33,864 nucleotides of DNA, taken from NCBI GenBank assembly GCA_025464815.1, contig JAODMW010000045.1:1-33864 (forward strand). The letters run 5' to 3'. The position numbers and the translations under genes were made by a program. This DNA comes from Microbacteriaceae bacterium. Lineage in GTDB: Bacteria > Actinomycetota > Actinomycetes > Actinomycetales > Microbacteriaceae. This document shows, piece by piece, positions 17,833 to 26,077 of the stretch. The notes under the pieces are model-generated. The model made no database searches. It was not told the DNA's origin and worked only from the letters and a program-made list of their open reading frames with translations. Positions within the stretch are counted from its first letter, which is position 1; the number at the start of each line of letters is the position of its first letter.

Positions 17833-19071
17833 TCAGGCGACTGTTACGCCCTTGCCGACGACGGTGATTCCGGATTCGGTGACGGTGAATCCGCGCGCCC
17901 GGTCGGCCTCGGCATCCACACCAACGGTCGCGCCAGCGGTGACGACGACCTCCTTGTCCAGAATAGCCCGGCGCACGATCGAGTCAGGACCGATGCGCAC
18001 CCGGTCGAAGACGATCGAGTCGATCACCTGCGCACCCGACTCGATGGTCGCCCACGGTCCGAGCACGCTGCGTTCGATGTGAGCGCCGGACAGCAGGGAA
18101 CCGAGTGACACGATCGAATCGATGGTCGTGCCGAGAGTGCCGCGCGAGTCACGCACGAACTTGGCCGGAGGGGAGTTGAGTTGCTGGCTGTAGATCGGCC
18201 ACGAGCTGTTGTAGAGGTTGAAAATGGGCAACGCCGAGATCAGGTCCTGGTGCGCGTCGAAGAACGACTCGATGGTTCCGACATCCCGCCAGTAGTACCG
18301 GTCGCGATCCGTCGCTCCCGGCACCTCATTGCGGTTGAGGTCGTAGACGGCCGCGTCGCCGCGCGAGACGAAGTCGGGCACGATGTCGCCGCCCATGTCG
18401 TGGTTGGAGGTCGTCAGCTCACCATCGCGCAGAACCGCGTCGATCAGGATGTCGGCGTCGAAGACATAGTTTCCCATCGAAGCGAGCACCTCACCCGGGG
18501 AGTCCGCGAGACCGACGGCGTCCTTCGGCTTCTCGAGGAACTGGGCGATGTGCTTCGGGTTGTCCTTATCGAGCTCGATCACACCGAACTGGTCGGCGAG
18601 GGAGATGGGCTGGCGGATGGCGGCGACGGTGACCCCGGCGCCCGATTCGATGTGCGCGTCGATCATCTGGCTGAAGTCCATGCGATAGACGTGGTCCGCG
18701 CCGACCACGACGACGATGTCGGGCTTCTCGTCCCGCAGGAGGTTGAGGCTCTGCAGGATGGCATCCGCCGAACCGGCGAACCAGCGCTTACCCAACCGCT
18801 GCTGCGCCGGCACCGAGGCAACGTAGGAATTGGTGAGCCCCGAGAGCCGCCACGTCTGTGACACGTGCCGGTCGAGACTGTGCGACTTGTATTGCGTCAG
18901 CACGACGATCTGCCGAAGGCCGGAGTTGATGAGATTGGAGAGCGCGAAGTCGATGAGACGGTAGTTGCCCCCGAACGGCACCGCCGGCTTGGCGCGGTCG
19001 GCAGTGAGCGGCATCAGGCGCTTGCCTTCTCCGCCTGCGAGGACAATGCCGAAAATCTTCTTCGATGCCAT
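17833..19071 (-). CDS. glgC: Glucose-1-phosphate adenylyltransferase GlgC
   Basis: Makes ADP-glucose from glucose-1-phosphate and ATP, the committed step to glycogen and maltose-1-phosphate. The 412-residue protein has the nucleotidyltransferase motif [14 protein letters not shown] (10-23), [15 protein letters not shown] (28-42), [24 protein letters not shown], and a C-terminal left-handed beta-helix with repeated hexapeptides, for example [12 protein letters not shown]. The ATG at 19071 (MASKKIFG) is chosen from homology; an in-frame ATG lies 27 bases upstream, but the glgC domain begins at MASKK. No ribosome binding site precedes it. A TACTCT -10 box six bases before the ATG suggests a leaderless mRNA. 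Confidence 0.95.
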   Translation of the reverse strand: MASKKIFGIVLAGGEGKRLMPLTADRAKPAVPFGGNYRLIDFALSNLINSGLRQIVVLTQYKSHSLDRHVSQTWRLSGLTNSYVASVPAQQRLGKRWFAGSADAILQSLNLLRDEKPDIVVVVGADHVYRMDFSQMIDAHIESGAGVTVAAIRQPISLADQFGVIELDKDNPKHIAQFLEKPKDAVGLADSPGEVLASMGNYVFDADILIDAVLRDGELTTSNHDMGGDIVPDFVSRGDAAVYDLNRNEVPGATDRDRYYWRDVGTIESFFDAHQDLISALPIFNLYNSSWPIYSQQLNSPPAKFVRDSRGTLGTTIDSIVSLGSLLSGAHIERSVLGPWATIESGAQVIDSIVFDRVRIGPDSIVRRAILDKEVVVTAGATVGVDAEADRARGFTVTESGITVVGKGVTVA

Positions 19072-19116
19072 GTCATTAGAGTAAAGGCACGGGTGCACCT
19101 GTACTAGCGTTCACGT
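19072..19116. promoter_or_regulatory. Overlapping divergent leaderless promoters for glgC and glgA
   Basis: Only 45 bases separate the two start codons. On the plus strand TAGCGT (19105-19110) is followed by six bases and the GTG of glgA. On the minus strand TACTCT (19083-19078) is followed by six bases and the ATG of glgC. Both match TAnnnT-N6-start, the spacing expected if transcription begins at the first base of the start codon. A perfect palindrome GGTGCACC lies at 19092-19099, between the two boxes and nearer to the middle of the gap, and could bind a shared regulator. No Shine-Dalgarno sequence is present on either side. Confidence 0.55.
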
Positions 19117-20301
19117 GTGAGAGTCGATCTACTATCCCGAGAATATCCACCAGAGGTCTACGGCGGGGCCGGTGTGCACGTTGCCGAACTCGTGCGTGCG
19201 CTTCGCCTCGACATCGACGTCGTGGTGCGCTGCTTCGGCCTTCCACGCGATGAGCCGGGGGTGTTCTCCTACCTCGTCCCTCCGCAACTGAACGGGGCGA
19301 ACCCTTCGATCGCGACGCTCGGCGTCGACCTCCAGATGGCCCAGGATTCAGCCGGGGCCGACCTCGTGCACTCGCACACCTGGTATGCCAACGCCGCCGG
19401 CCGCATCGCCCAGCTGCTGCACGGCATCCCGCACGTCGTCACGGCACACAGCCTCGAGCCGCTTCGTCCATGGAAGGCCGAGCAACTCGGCGGCGGCTAC
19501 CGGGTATCGAGCTGGATCGAGCGGGACGCGTTCACCTCGGCCGACGCCGTCATCGCGGTGAGCGAGGGGATGCGCCGCGACATCCTGCGCTCCTATCCGT
19601 CACTCGACGAACAGCGGGTCTCCGTCGTGCACAACGGCATCGACCTCGAACACTGGAAGCCGGTGCACGACGCCGAGCTGGTTCGCAGCCTCGGCATCGA
19701 CCCTGACCGCCCCTCCGTCGTCTTCGTCGGGCGCATCACGCGGCAGAAGGGCCTGCCGTACCTGCTCCGTGCCGCGGCCCAGCTGCCCACCGACGTGCAG
19801 CTGGTGCTCTGCGCCGGTGCACCGGACACTCCGGAGATCCTCGACGAAGTCAGGGCGGGTGTCGCCGCCCTGCAGGCCGAACGCACGGGCGTCGTCTGGA
19901 TCGAACGGCTGTTGGAACAGCACGAGCTTTCCGCGGTGCTCACCGCCGCGACGACCTTCGTCTGCCCCTCGGTCTACGAACCGCTCGGCATCGTGAATCT
20001 CGAAGCCATGGCCTGCGGCGCTCCGGTTGTCGGCACGGCGACCGGCGGCATACCCGAGGTCGTCGATGACGGAGTCACCGGACGACTCGTCCCCATCGAG
20101 CAGGCGGATGACGGAACGGGCACGCCGCTCGATCCCGAGAGGTTCGTCGACGACCTCGCGCGTACGCTCACCGAGGTCCTCGGCGACCCGGAGACGGCCA
20201 AGCGGATGGGCGCGGCGGGACGTAAGCGCGCGGAGAAGGACTTCGGCTGGGACCAGATCTCCAAACGCACGCAGGAGATCTATCGCGCCACGCTCGCCTG
20301 A
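19117..20301 (+). CDS. glgA: GT4 glycogen synthase / alpha-maltose-1-phosphate synthase (GlgA/GlgM)
   Basis: Glycosyltransferase of 394 residues using ADP-glucose. The N-terminal acceptor domain has LLSREYPPEVYGGAGVHV (5-22) and VHSHTWYAN. The C-terminal GT4 domain has VHNGIDLEHW, FVGRITRQKG and the donor-site CPSVYEPLGIVNLEAMACG. The sequence and the head-to-head position with glgC match the actinobacterial GlgM type (M. tuberculosis Rv1212c next to Rv1213), which makes maltose-1-phosphate for the GlgE pathway. Family annotation usually says glycogen synthase. The start GTG 19117 lies directly after a -10 box, without a ribosome binding site. The choice between GlgA and GlgM activity is inference. 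Confidence 0.92.
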   Translation: MRVDLLSREYPPEVYGGAGVHVAELVRALRLDIDVVVRCFGLPRDEPGVFSYLVPPQLNGANPSIATLGVDLQMAQDSAGADLVHSHTWYANAAGRIAQLLHGIPHVVTAHSLEPLRPWKAEQLGGGYRVSSWIERDAFTSADAVIAVSEGMRRDILRSYPSLDEQRVSVVHNGIDLEHWKPVHDAELVRSLGIDPDRPSVVFVGRITRQKGLPYLLRAAAQLPTDVQLVLCAGAPDTPEILDEVRAGVAALQAERTGVVWIERLLEQHELSAVLTAATTFVCPSVYEPLGIVNLEAMACGAPVVGTATGGIPEVVDDGVTGRLVPIEQADDGTGTPLDPERFVDDLARTLTEVLGDPETAKRMGAAGRKRAEKDFGWDQISKRTQEIYRATLA

Positions 20302-20346
20302 GCGGCGTCAACACGGAACGCTCGCGCGCAAAGGTAGGGTTGAGAC

Positions 20347-21129
20347 ATGGCCAGCGTTCTCCAGCTTTCCGATGTCTCCATCGTTCGAGAAGGCAATTCC
20401 ATCCTGAAATCCGTCGACTGGACGGTGGACGGAGACGAACGATGGGTCATCCTCGGTCCGAACGGTGCGGGCAAGACCACACTGCTGCAGGTCGCCGCCG
20501 CCATGATCCACCCGAGCTCCGGCAAAGCCCACCTCCTCGATGACACCCTCGGCAGGGTCGACGTGTTCGACCTGCGGCCGCGCATCGGTTTCGCGTCGAC
20601 CGCGATGGCTCGACGTATCCCCTCGAACGAGCGCGTTCTGGATGTGGTGCTCACCGCCGCCTACTCCGTCACCGGCCGCTGGAACGAGGCCTATGAAGAG
20701 GTCGACATCCGTCGCGCCCAGCGGGTGCTGGCGGAGTGGAAGCTCGACCACCTCGAGACTCGCCGGTTCGGCGATCTCAGCGACGGTGAGCAGAAGCGTG
20801 TGCAGATCGCCCGTTCGATCATGACCGACCCCGAACTGCTCCTGCTCGACGAGCCGGCCGCGAGCCTGGACCTCGGAGCACGCGAAGAACTGCTCCAGCT
20901 GCTCGGCGGTTATGCGAGTGCCCCGGAAGCGCCGGCGATGATCATGGTCACCCACCACGTAGAGGAGATCCCGCTCGGCTTCGGCAACGCGCTGTTGCTT
21001 GCCGACGGATCGATCACCGCCGCCGGGCCGATCGAGGAGGTCATCACCTCCGAGAAGCTCAGTGAGACCTTCGGTCTCCCGCTACAGGTCACCGCCCGGG
21101 ACGGCCGCTACAGCGCGCGGGCAGCGTAG
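20347..21129 (+). CDS. ABC transporter ATP-binding protein (orphan)
   Basis: A 260-residue single ABC ATPase domain with Walker A GPNGAGKTT (about 37-45), signature LSDGEQKR, Walker B LLLLDEPAASLD and switch His in MVTHHVEE. The signature with Asp in place of the first Gly, and the motif RRIPSNERVLDVVLTAAYS, resemble the ModF/YlmA-like group of ATPases that stand without a permease. No membrane partner is nearby, so the transported substrate or cellular role is unknown. The start ATG 20347 follows AAAGGTAGGG. The gene lies 45 bases after glgA on the same strand. Confidence 0.87.
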   Translation: MASVLQLSDVSIVREGNSILKSVDWTVDGDERWVILGPNGAGKTTLLQVAAAMIHPSSGKAHLLDDTLGRVDVFDLRPRIGFASTAMARRIPSNERVLDVVLTAAYSVTGRWNEAYEEVDIRRAQRVLAEWKLDHLETRRFGDLSDGEQKRVQIARSIMTDPELLLLDEPAASLDLGAREELLQLLGGYASAPEAPAMIMVTHHVEEIPLGFGNALLLADGSITAAGPIEEVITSEKLSETFGLPLQVTARDGRYSARAA

Positions 21130-21150
21130 TTCCGCCACGGCTGCAGTCTC

Positions 21151-21174
21151 TGATAAAGTAAGTGGTTGGCCAAC
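21151..21174 (+). promoter_or_regulatory. rpmE2 promoter with 10-bp palindrome at the transcript start
   Basis: TGATAAAGT at 21151-21159 is an extended -10 (TGn then TAnnnT). GTTGGCCAAC at 21165-21174 is a perfect 10-base palindrome at the predicted +1 region near 21166, a position suited to a repressor. It does not match the Zur box consensus. The leader to the ATG is about 60 bases. Confidence 0.45.
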
Positions 21175-21228
21175 GGCCGAATCTTTTCACCGAGAACGTT
21201 TCTCACCCATAACCACCAAGGAATAACG

Positions 21229-21477
21229 ATGAAGTCTGACATCCACCCCGACTACGCGCCGGTCGTGTTCCGCGACCTGGCGAGCGGCGAGACCTTCCTG
21301 ACCCGCTCGACGGTCAAGAGCGACAAGACGATCGAGCTGGATGGCGCGACCTACCCGGTCATCGACGTCGAGATCTCCTCCGCCTCGCACCCGTTCTACA
21401 CGGGCAAGCAGCGCATCCTCGACAGTGCCGGCCGCGTCGAGAAGTTCAACTCGCGCTACAAGGGTTTCGGCGCGTAA
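21229..21477 (+). CDS. rpmE2: 50S ribosomal protein L31 type B (RpmE2)
   Basis: An 82-residue ribosomal protein beginning [17 protein letters not shown]. It lacks the zinc-binding Cys residues of the type A form, has the type B sequence [21 protein letters not shown], and ends in NSRYKGFGA. The type B form can replace zinc-bearing L31 when zinc is scarce in several bacteria, but no Zur box is obvious here, so it may be the constitutive form. AAGGAATAACG before the ATG at 21229 is a good ribosome binding site. The frame extends upstream without family sequence. A strong terminator follows. Confidence 0.96.
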   Translation: MKSDIHPDYAPVVFRDLASGETFLTRSTVKSDKTIELDGATYPVIDVEISSASHPFYTGKQRILDSAGRVEKFNSRYKGFGA

Positions 21478-21498
21478 TCGCCTGATACAGGGTTAACG

Positions 21499-21532
21499 AG
21501 AATGGCGATCGGCTTCGGCCGGTCGCCATTCT
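21499..21532 (+). terminator. Strong UUCG-loop terminator after rpmE2
   Basis: AGAATGGCGATCGGC and GCCGGTCGCCATTCT form a 15-base stem with one G-U pair, closed by a TTCG tetraloop at 21514-21517, followed by CTTCGTT. The T-tract is weak. It lies between rpmE2 and the convergent exonuclease gene, so it can work in both directions. Confidence 0.85.
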
Positions 21533-21551
21533 TCGTTGAGGGAGCCCTTCC

Positions 21552-22238
21552 CTAGCGCTGCGGCCACACGCCCTCGGCCACGAAGTCGGGGTCTTTTGTG
21601 CGCCGCATGTACTCCTGGAAGCTCTGGGCGCTCTCTGCTGCCCACACCACCTGCAGTGCGTGAAGCGCATGCACATCGTGGCCGAGCTGTTCGAAATAGC
21701 GTTGCGAGATCGCCTGGGCGACGCGCCCGGCCGCCACGGCATCCGCCTGGGCATCGTGCGCGTCGGTGAGCTCGACGCCGTAGAACTCCGCGGCGATTTC
21801 GAGGGTGCGCTTGCCCTTGCGATAACGGTCCATCGCCCGGTCGATCACCAACGGGTCGATGATCGGAGAGGGGTCGACGAGCGGCTCGATCCCGTAGCGC
21901 AGGCACTCGCGATTGAGCAGTGTGAGGTCATAGGCGGCGTTGTAGATCACGACAGGGACGTTTTGGGCGAGCAGCGAGCGGAGCACGGCCACGATCTCTG
22001 CGATGACCTCGGAAGCCTCTCGCCCCTCGGCCCGGGCCCGCTCCGTGGTGATGCCATGCACCGCGCTCGCCTGCTCGGGGATCTCCACCCCGGGATCGGC
22101 GAGCCAGGAGACGCCTCTGGCTTCACCCTCCCCGTCGAGGACCCCGACATAGGCAGACACGATCCTGCTCGTGTCGGTGTCGATACCCGTCGTTTCGAGG
22201 TCGAATACCCCCAGGGTCTCATACCAGAGCTTGTCCAC
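21552..22238 (-). CDS. DnaQ-like 3'-5' exonuclease (DEDDh family)
   Basis: A 228-residue exonuclease domain protein. Exo I is VFDLETTGIDTDTSRIV (with the DxE pair near residue 13), Exo II is NAAYDLTLL, and Exo III is the HDAQADA motif with the DEDDh His. The RNase T/DnaQ fold probably degrades 3' ends of DNA or RNA. It is not a PolC and has no other domain, so it could serve repair, proofreading in trans or RNA turnover. The start is GTG 22238, nine bases after treS on the same strand, implying one transcript. It is convergent with rpmE2 across a terminator. Confidence 0.88.
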   Translation of the reverse strand: MDKLWYETLGVFDLETTGIDTDTSRIVSAYVGVLDGEGEARGVSWLADPGVEIPEQASAVHGITTERARAEGREASEVIAEIVAVLRSLLAQNVPVVIYNAAYDLTLLNRECLRYGIEPLVDPSPIIDPLVIDRAMDRYRKGKRTLEIAAEFYGVELTDAHDAQADAVAAGRVAQAISQRYFEQLGHDVHALHALQVVWAAESAQSFQEYMRRTKDPDFVAEGVWPQR

Positions 22239-22247
22239 GTCGAGACT

Positions 22248-23972
22248 CTACGGCCTACCACCGGCATAACTCGGCGACCCGACGTGCAACCAGTAGAAAC
22301 TCTGGGTGGCCAGGGTGAGGGTGACCTCGCCCTTCTCGTCGAACGCCGGGAACTCGCCCCCGCCGAAGAGGTCGTACAGGGCGGAACCGGCGAACTGCTC
22401 GGCCCTGATGGTCACCGCGACGGGGTTGTGGGCGAAGCTGAAGACGCAGAGCACATCTTCCGGCGAGTCGCCGAACTGGGTGCCGGCACCCGCGTAGGAC
22501 CGCACGAAAGCGAGCACGGATTCGTGCGTCGTCTCGAGCACCGTGAGGGAGCCGAGACCGAAAGTCGGATGCGCCTTCCGCACGTGAATCACGTTGCGCA
22601 CCCAGTGCAGCAAAGAGCGCGATTGCGCCAGCTGCGATTCGACGTTGATGAGGTTGAAGTTGTAGACCAGGGACTGCACGATCGGGAGATAGAGCTTGCC
22701 GGGGTCGGCGGAGGAGAAACCGGCATTACGGTCGGGCGTCCACTGCATGGGGGTACGCGATGAGTCGCGGTCGGGCAACCAGATGTTGTCGCCCATACCG
22801 ATCTCGTCCCCGTAGTAGAGGAACGGGCTGCCGGGAAGGCTGAACAGCAGCGCATGGGCGAGCTCGAGCTCGGCGCGGGAGTTGTCGAGCAGGGGAGCGA
22901 GGCGGCGGCGGATACCGATGTTGGACCGCATCCGAGGGTCGTATGCGTACCAGCCGTACATCGCCTGGCGGTATTCCTCGGAGACCATCTCAAGGGTGAG
23001 CTCGTCGTGGTTGCGCAGGAAGACACCCCAGCCCGCGCCATCCGGGATGTCCGTCGTCTCGGAAAGGATCCGGGTGAGTTCCGAGGCGTTCTGCGACCGC
23101 AGCGAATAGAAGATGCGCGGCATGACCGGGAAGTCGAATGCCATGTGGCACTCCGGCTCTTCCGGGGTGCCGAGGAAGGCAGCGACCTCACGCGGCCACT
23201 GGTTGGCTTCCGCGATCATGATGCGACCGGGGTACTCGCTGTCGAACATCTCCCTCACGCGCTTGATGTACTCATGGGTCGGTGCTTCGCCCTCGCCGTT
23301 GCCCTCCTCCGATTCGAACAGGTACGGGATGGCATCGAGACGGATGCCGTCGACACCGAGATCGAGCCAGAAGCGCATGATGTCGAGCACGGCATCCTGC
23401 ACGGCGGGGTTCTCGAAGTTGAGATCCGGCTGGTGCGAGAAGAAACGGTGGAAGAAGAACTGCCGGCGCACCGGATCGAAGGCCCAGTTCGATTCCTCGG
23501 TGTCGACGAAGATGATCCGGATGTTCGGATACTTCTCATCGCTGTCACTCCAGACGTAGAAATCACCGTATGGACCCTCGGGCTCCTGGCGGGACTGCTG
23601 GAACCATTCGTGCTGGTCGGAGGTGTGGTTGAGCGGGAAGTCGATCACGATGCGCATGTTGCGCTCGTGGGCTTTGGTGACGAGATCCTTGAACTCGTCG
23701 AGCGTGCCGAACTCCGGCAGGATGCTCTTGAAATCCGAGACGTCGTAGCCTCCGTCGCGAAGCGGCGACTGGTAGAACGGCGGAAGCCAGAGAGCATCGA
23801 TACCGAGCCACTGCAGGTAGTCGAGCTTGGAGAGCAGGCCCTGCAGGTCGCCGGAGCCGTCTCCGTTGCTGTCCACGAAGGCCCGCACCATCACTTCGTA
23901 AAAAACCGACCGTCGGTACCACTGAGGGTCCAGGGTCAGGCCTGGCAGCTGGATAGGTGCGGTAAAGCTCAC
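22248..23972 (-). CDS. treS: Maltose alpha-D-glucosyltransferase / trehalose synthase TreS
   Basis: GH13 enzyme that interconverts maltose and trehalose. The 574-residue length suits TreS. The (beta/alpha)8 barrel shows VFYEVMVRAFVDSNGDGSGD, DFPLNHTSD, GVDGIRLDAI with nucleophile Asp213, MIAEANQW with acid/base Glu255, and FLRNHDEL with the third Asp near 323. DRDSSRTPMQW is a TreS signature. The start GTG 23972 is preceded by GGAGGGAACCAA. In the GlgE pathway TreS feeds maltose to a maltokinase; no maltokinase or GlgE gene is in this window. The gene diverges from the alpha/beta hydrolase gene. Confidence 0.93.
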   Translation of the reverse strand: MSFTAPIQLPGLTLDPQWYRRSVFYEVMVRAFVDSNGDGSGDLQGLLSKLDYLQWLGIDALWLPPFYQSPLRDGGYDVSDFKSILPEFGTLDEFKDLVTKAHERNMRIVIDFPLNHTSDQHEWFQQSRQEPEGPYGDFYVWSDSDEKYPNIRIIFVDTEESNWAFDPVRRQFFFHRFFSHQPDLNFENPAVQDAVLDIMRFWLDLGVDGIRLDAIPYLFESEEGNGEGEAPTHEYIKRVREMFDSEYPGRIMIAEANQWPREVAAFLGTPEEPECHMAFDFPVMPRIFYSLRSQNASELTRILSETTDIPDGAGWGVFLRNHDELTLEMVSEEYRQAMYGWYAYDPRMRSNIGIRRRLAPLLDNSRAELELAHALLFSLPGSPFLYYGDEIGMGDNIWLPDRDSSRTPMQWTPDRNAGFSSADPGKLYLPIVQSLVYNFNLINVESQLAQSRSLLHWVRNVIHVRKAHPTFGLGSLTVLETTHESVLAFVRSYAGAGTQFGDSPEDVLCVFSFAHNPVAVTIRAEQFAGSALYDLFGGGEFPAFDEKGEVTLTLATQSFYWLHVGSPSYAGGRP

Positions 23973-24063
23973 TTGGTTCCCTCCGAGGGCATCTCCACGG
24001 TCGCAATGCGGGCCTCTCCGAGTTTAGGCGGCCCTGGAAACGCTCGCGTAAACGTCACCTCCG

Positions 24064-24069
24064 TAGACT
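24064..24069 (+). promoter_or_regulatory. Candidate -10 box just before the alpha/beta hydrolase gene
   Basis: TAGACT matches TAnnnT and stands eight bases before the ATG at 24078, giving a leaderless or nearly leaderless transcript. GGGGA between box and ATG could act as a weak ribosome binding site instead. No clear -35 is seen. Confidence 0.4.
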
Positions 24070-24077
24070 GGGGATCG

Positions 24078-25007
24078 ATGACCAGATACTCGCCGTACGC
24101 GGCAAAGCTCGACCGAATTCGTATCGAACGACGCGAGATATCCGTGCTCGGAAGCACCACCCGATACTGGGTCTACGGTCCGGAAGACGCCGAGACCACG
24201 ATCGTCATCGCGCACGGCTATCGCGGCGAGCACCATGGTCTCGAACCGGTCATCGCGCAGCTTCCCGGCATCCGCTGGATCGGCCCCGACATGCCAGGCT
24301 TCGGCGAGTCGACGCCTCTTACCGAGGTTCCGCACAGCATCGACGGCTTCGCGCAGTGGTTCACCACCTTCGTCGACGAACTCGGCCTCACTGGCACTGC
24401 GGTCACGCTCGGACACTCCTTCGGCACGATCATCTCGTCGAGAGCGGTCTCGGCCGGCCTGAAAACCCCGGCACTCATCCTCATCAACCCGATCTCGACC
24501 TCGGGGCTCAAAGGCCCGAGCCGCATCGCCACCCTCATCACTGTGGCCTACTACCGACTGGCGGGCAGGCTGCCGAGCAGGATAGGCGCGTGGATACTGC
24601 GTCGCTGGTTCGTCGTGCAGTTCATGAGCAGCACCCTGGCGAAGACCAAGGACAAGCAGCTGCGCAGCTGGATCCATGACCAGCACCACACCTATTTCAA
24701 CAACTTCGCCAGCCGCGACTTCGTCGTCGAGGCGTTCGAGGCCTCCGTCGGCAGCGATGTGAGCGAGTTCGCCACGCAGATCGGTGTCCCCACACTGCTG
24801 GTCGCGGCGGAGCTCGACGACATCACCCCCGTGCAGGCCCACCACGATGTGATCGCCATCATGCCGGATGCCCGGCTCACCCTCCTCATGGGCGTCGGCC
24901 ACCTCATCCACTACGAGGTTCCGGAGCTCGCGGCCGCCGCGATCAAGGAGTTCCTCGAGGCGCAGGGCCTCAGCCACGGGCCGATCGAGGAGCCACGCTC
25001 GAGGTGA
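24078..25007 (+). CDS. Alpha/beta hydrolase
   Basis: A 309-residue alpha/beta-hydrolase fold protein. HG at 46-47 (IAHGYRG) forms the oxyanion region, GPDMPGFGES follows, and GHSFG (112-116) holds nucleophile Ser114. The acid lies in ELDDITP and the catalytic His in GVGHLIHYE. An inserted cap region (about 140-220), rich in hydrophobic and basic residues, is present. The substrate is unknown. The start ATG 24078 is preceded by GGGGATCG. The gene overlaps the following glycosyltransferase by four bases (GTGA), so the two are translationally coupled, which suggests a shared task, perhaps on a glycolipid; that is inference. Confidence 0.88.
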   Translation: MTRYSPYAAKLDRIRIERREISVLGSTTRYWVYGPEDAETTIVIAHGYRGEHHGLEPVIAQLPGIRWIGPDMPGFGESTPLTEVPHSIDGFAQWFTTFVDELGLTGTAVTLGHSFGTIISSRAVSAGLKTPALILINPISTSGLKGPSRIATLITVAYYRLAGRLPSRIGAWILRRWFVVQFMSSTLAKTKDKQLRSWIHDQHHTYFNNFASRDFVVEAFEASVGSDVSEFATQIGVPTLLVAAELDDITPVQAHHDVIAIMPDARLTLLMGVGHLIHYEVPELAAAAIKEFLEAQGLSHGPIEEPRSR

Positions 25008-26077
25008 AGGTGATTTTCGACTGTCGCTATACGCGCTTCGTGCGCCACGATGGCATCAGCCGTTACACCGCGGGCTTGGTCGGCGCGTTCGCGAAGCTGC
25101 ACCCCGTCACGATGCTCATCAGCGATGAGCGGCAGCTCCCGATGCTGCCCGACCTTCCGTGGGTCATGGGCCGTCCAGGAACGAGCGCGCTCGAACCGTT
25201 CATCGGGATGCTCTCGATCAATAAACACAAGCCCGATATCGTCTTCAGTCCCATGCAGACGATGGGCGCCACCGGCCGCAGATACAAGCTCGTGATGACG
25301 GTGCACGACATGGTCTTCTATCGCATCCGCCAGATCCCGGCCGGGTACAGCTGGTACGTGCGCGCGATCTGGCGGAGCTTCTACCAGACCTACTGGCCGC
25401 AGCGGATCGTGCTCCATCGCGCGGATGCCGTCGTGACCGGCTCATACAACTGCGAACGGGAGATGAAGGATGCACGGCTCACGAGCCGGCCGCTCACGGT
25501 GATCCGGCCGGGCGTCGACGATCCGGGTGCATCGGTCCGCCAGTACCCGGCGACGAAGACCCTCGTCTACATGGGGACATTCCAGCCGAACAAGAACGTG
25601 GAGACGCTCGCGAGGGGCATGCACCATCTGCCCGGCTACACGCTTCGCCTGCTCAGCCGCATCAGCGATGCCGACCGCATCCGCATCGCGGCCCTCGCAC
25701 CAGAGGGCTCGATCGTCTTCGACAACGGCGTCACCGACGAGCAGTACCAGGAGGCGCTGCTCGAGGCGACGGCGATGGTGACGGCCTGCCGTGACGAAGG
25801 ATTCGGCATCCCGCTCATCGAGGCCGAAGTCGTCGGCACACCGCTCATCATCAGCGATATCCCGCTCTATCACGAGGTCGGGGGAGACGCGGCGGTGTTC
25901 TTCGACCACGAGGATCCCGAGGCCTTTGCGAAAGCGGTGCTGTCGGCCGACACGCCAGAGGAGTGGACACGACTCAGCACGGCCTCGCGTACCCAGGCCG
26001 CCGAGTTCAGCTGGGACGAGTCCGCACGGCGCCTTCTCGCTGTGCTGACGAGCGTGGTCGGAGGGAAGGCGAACTAG
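25004..26077 (+). CDS. Glycosyltransferase family 4 protein
   Basis: A 357-residue GT4-type glycosyltransferase. The N-terminus MKVIFDCRYTRFVRHDGISRY is typical of mannosyl- and glucosyltransferases of this family, followed by VHDMVFYRIRQIP. The C-terminal domain has VYMGTFQPNKNVETLARG and the donor-binding stretch CRDEGFGIPLIEAEVVGTP with the EX7E-type Glu pair. The donor and acceptor are unknown. The GTG at 25004 overlaps the hydrolase stop (GTGA). The stop TAG (26075-26077) shares a CTAG with the stop of the convergent phosphatase gene. Confidence 0.88.
   Translation: MKVIFDCRYTRFVRHDGISRYTAGLVGAFAKLHPVTMLISDERQLPMLPDLPWVMGRPGTSALEPFIGMLSINKHKPDIVFSPMQTMGATGRRYKLVMTVHDMVFYRIRQIPAGYSWYVRAIWRSFYQTYWPQRIVLHRADAVVTGSYNCEREMKDARLTSRPLTVIRPGVDDPGASVRQYPATKTLVYMGTFQPNKNVETLARGMHHLPGYTLRLLSRISDADRIRIAALAPEGSIVFDNGVTDEQYQEALLEATAMVTACRDEGFGIPLIEAEVVGTPLIISDIPLYHEVGGDAAVFFDHEDPEAFAKAVLSADTPEEWTRLSTASRTQAAEFSWDESARRLLAVLTSVVGGKAN

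Noticed and set aside
21151-21228. Zur box upstream of rpmE2
   Set aside because: The palindrome GTTGGCCAAC does not match the Zur consensus, and no other AT-rich dyad of that type is present.
22854-25007. A 717-residue plus-strand open frame across treS and the hydrolase gene
   Set aside because: The first 400 residues are antisense to treS with high Arg, Glu, Val and Leu composition typical of shadow frames. Only the hydrolase part from 24078 is real.
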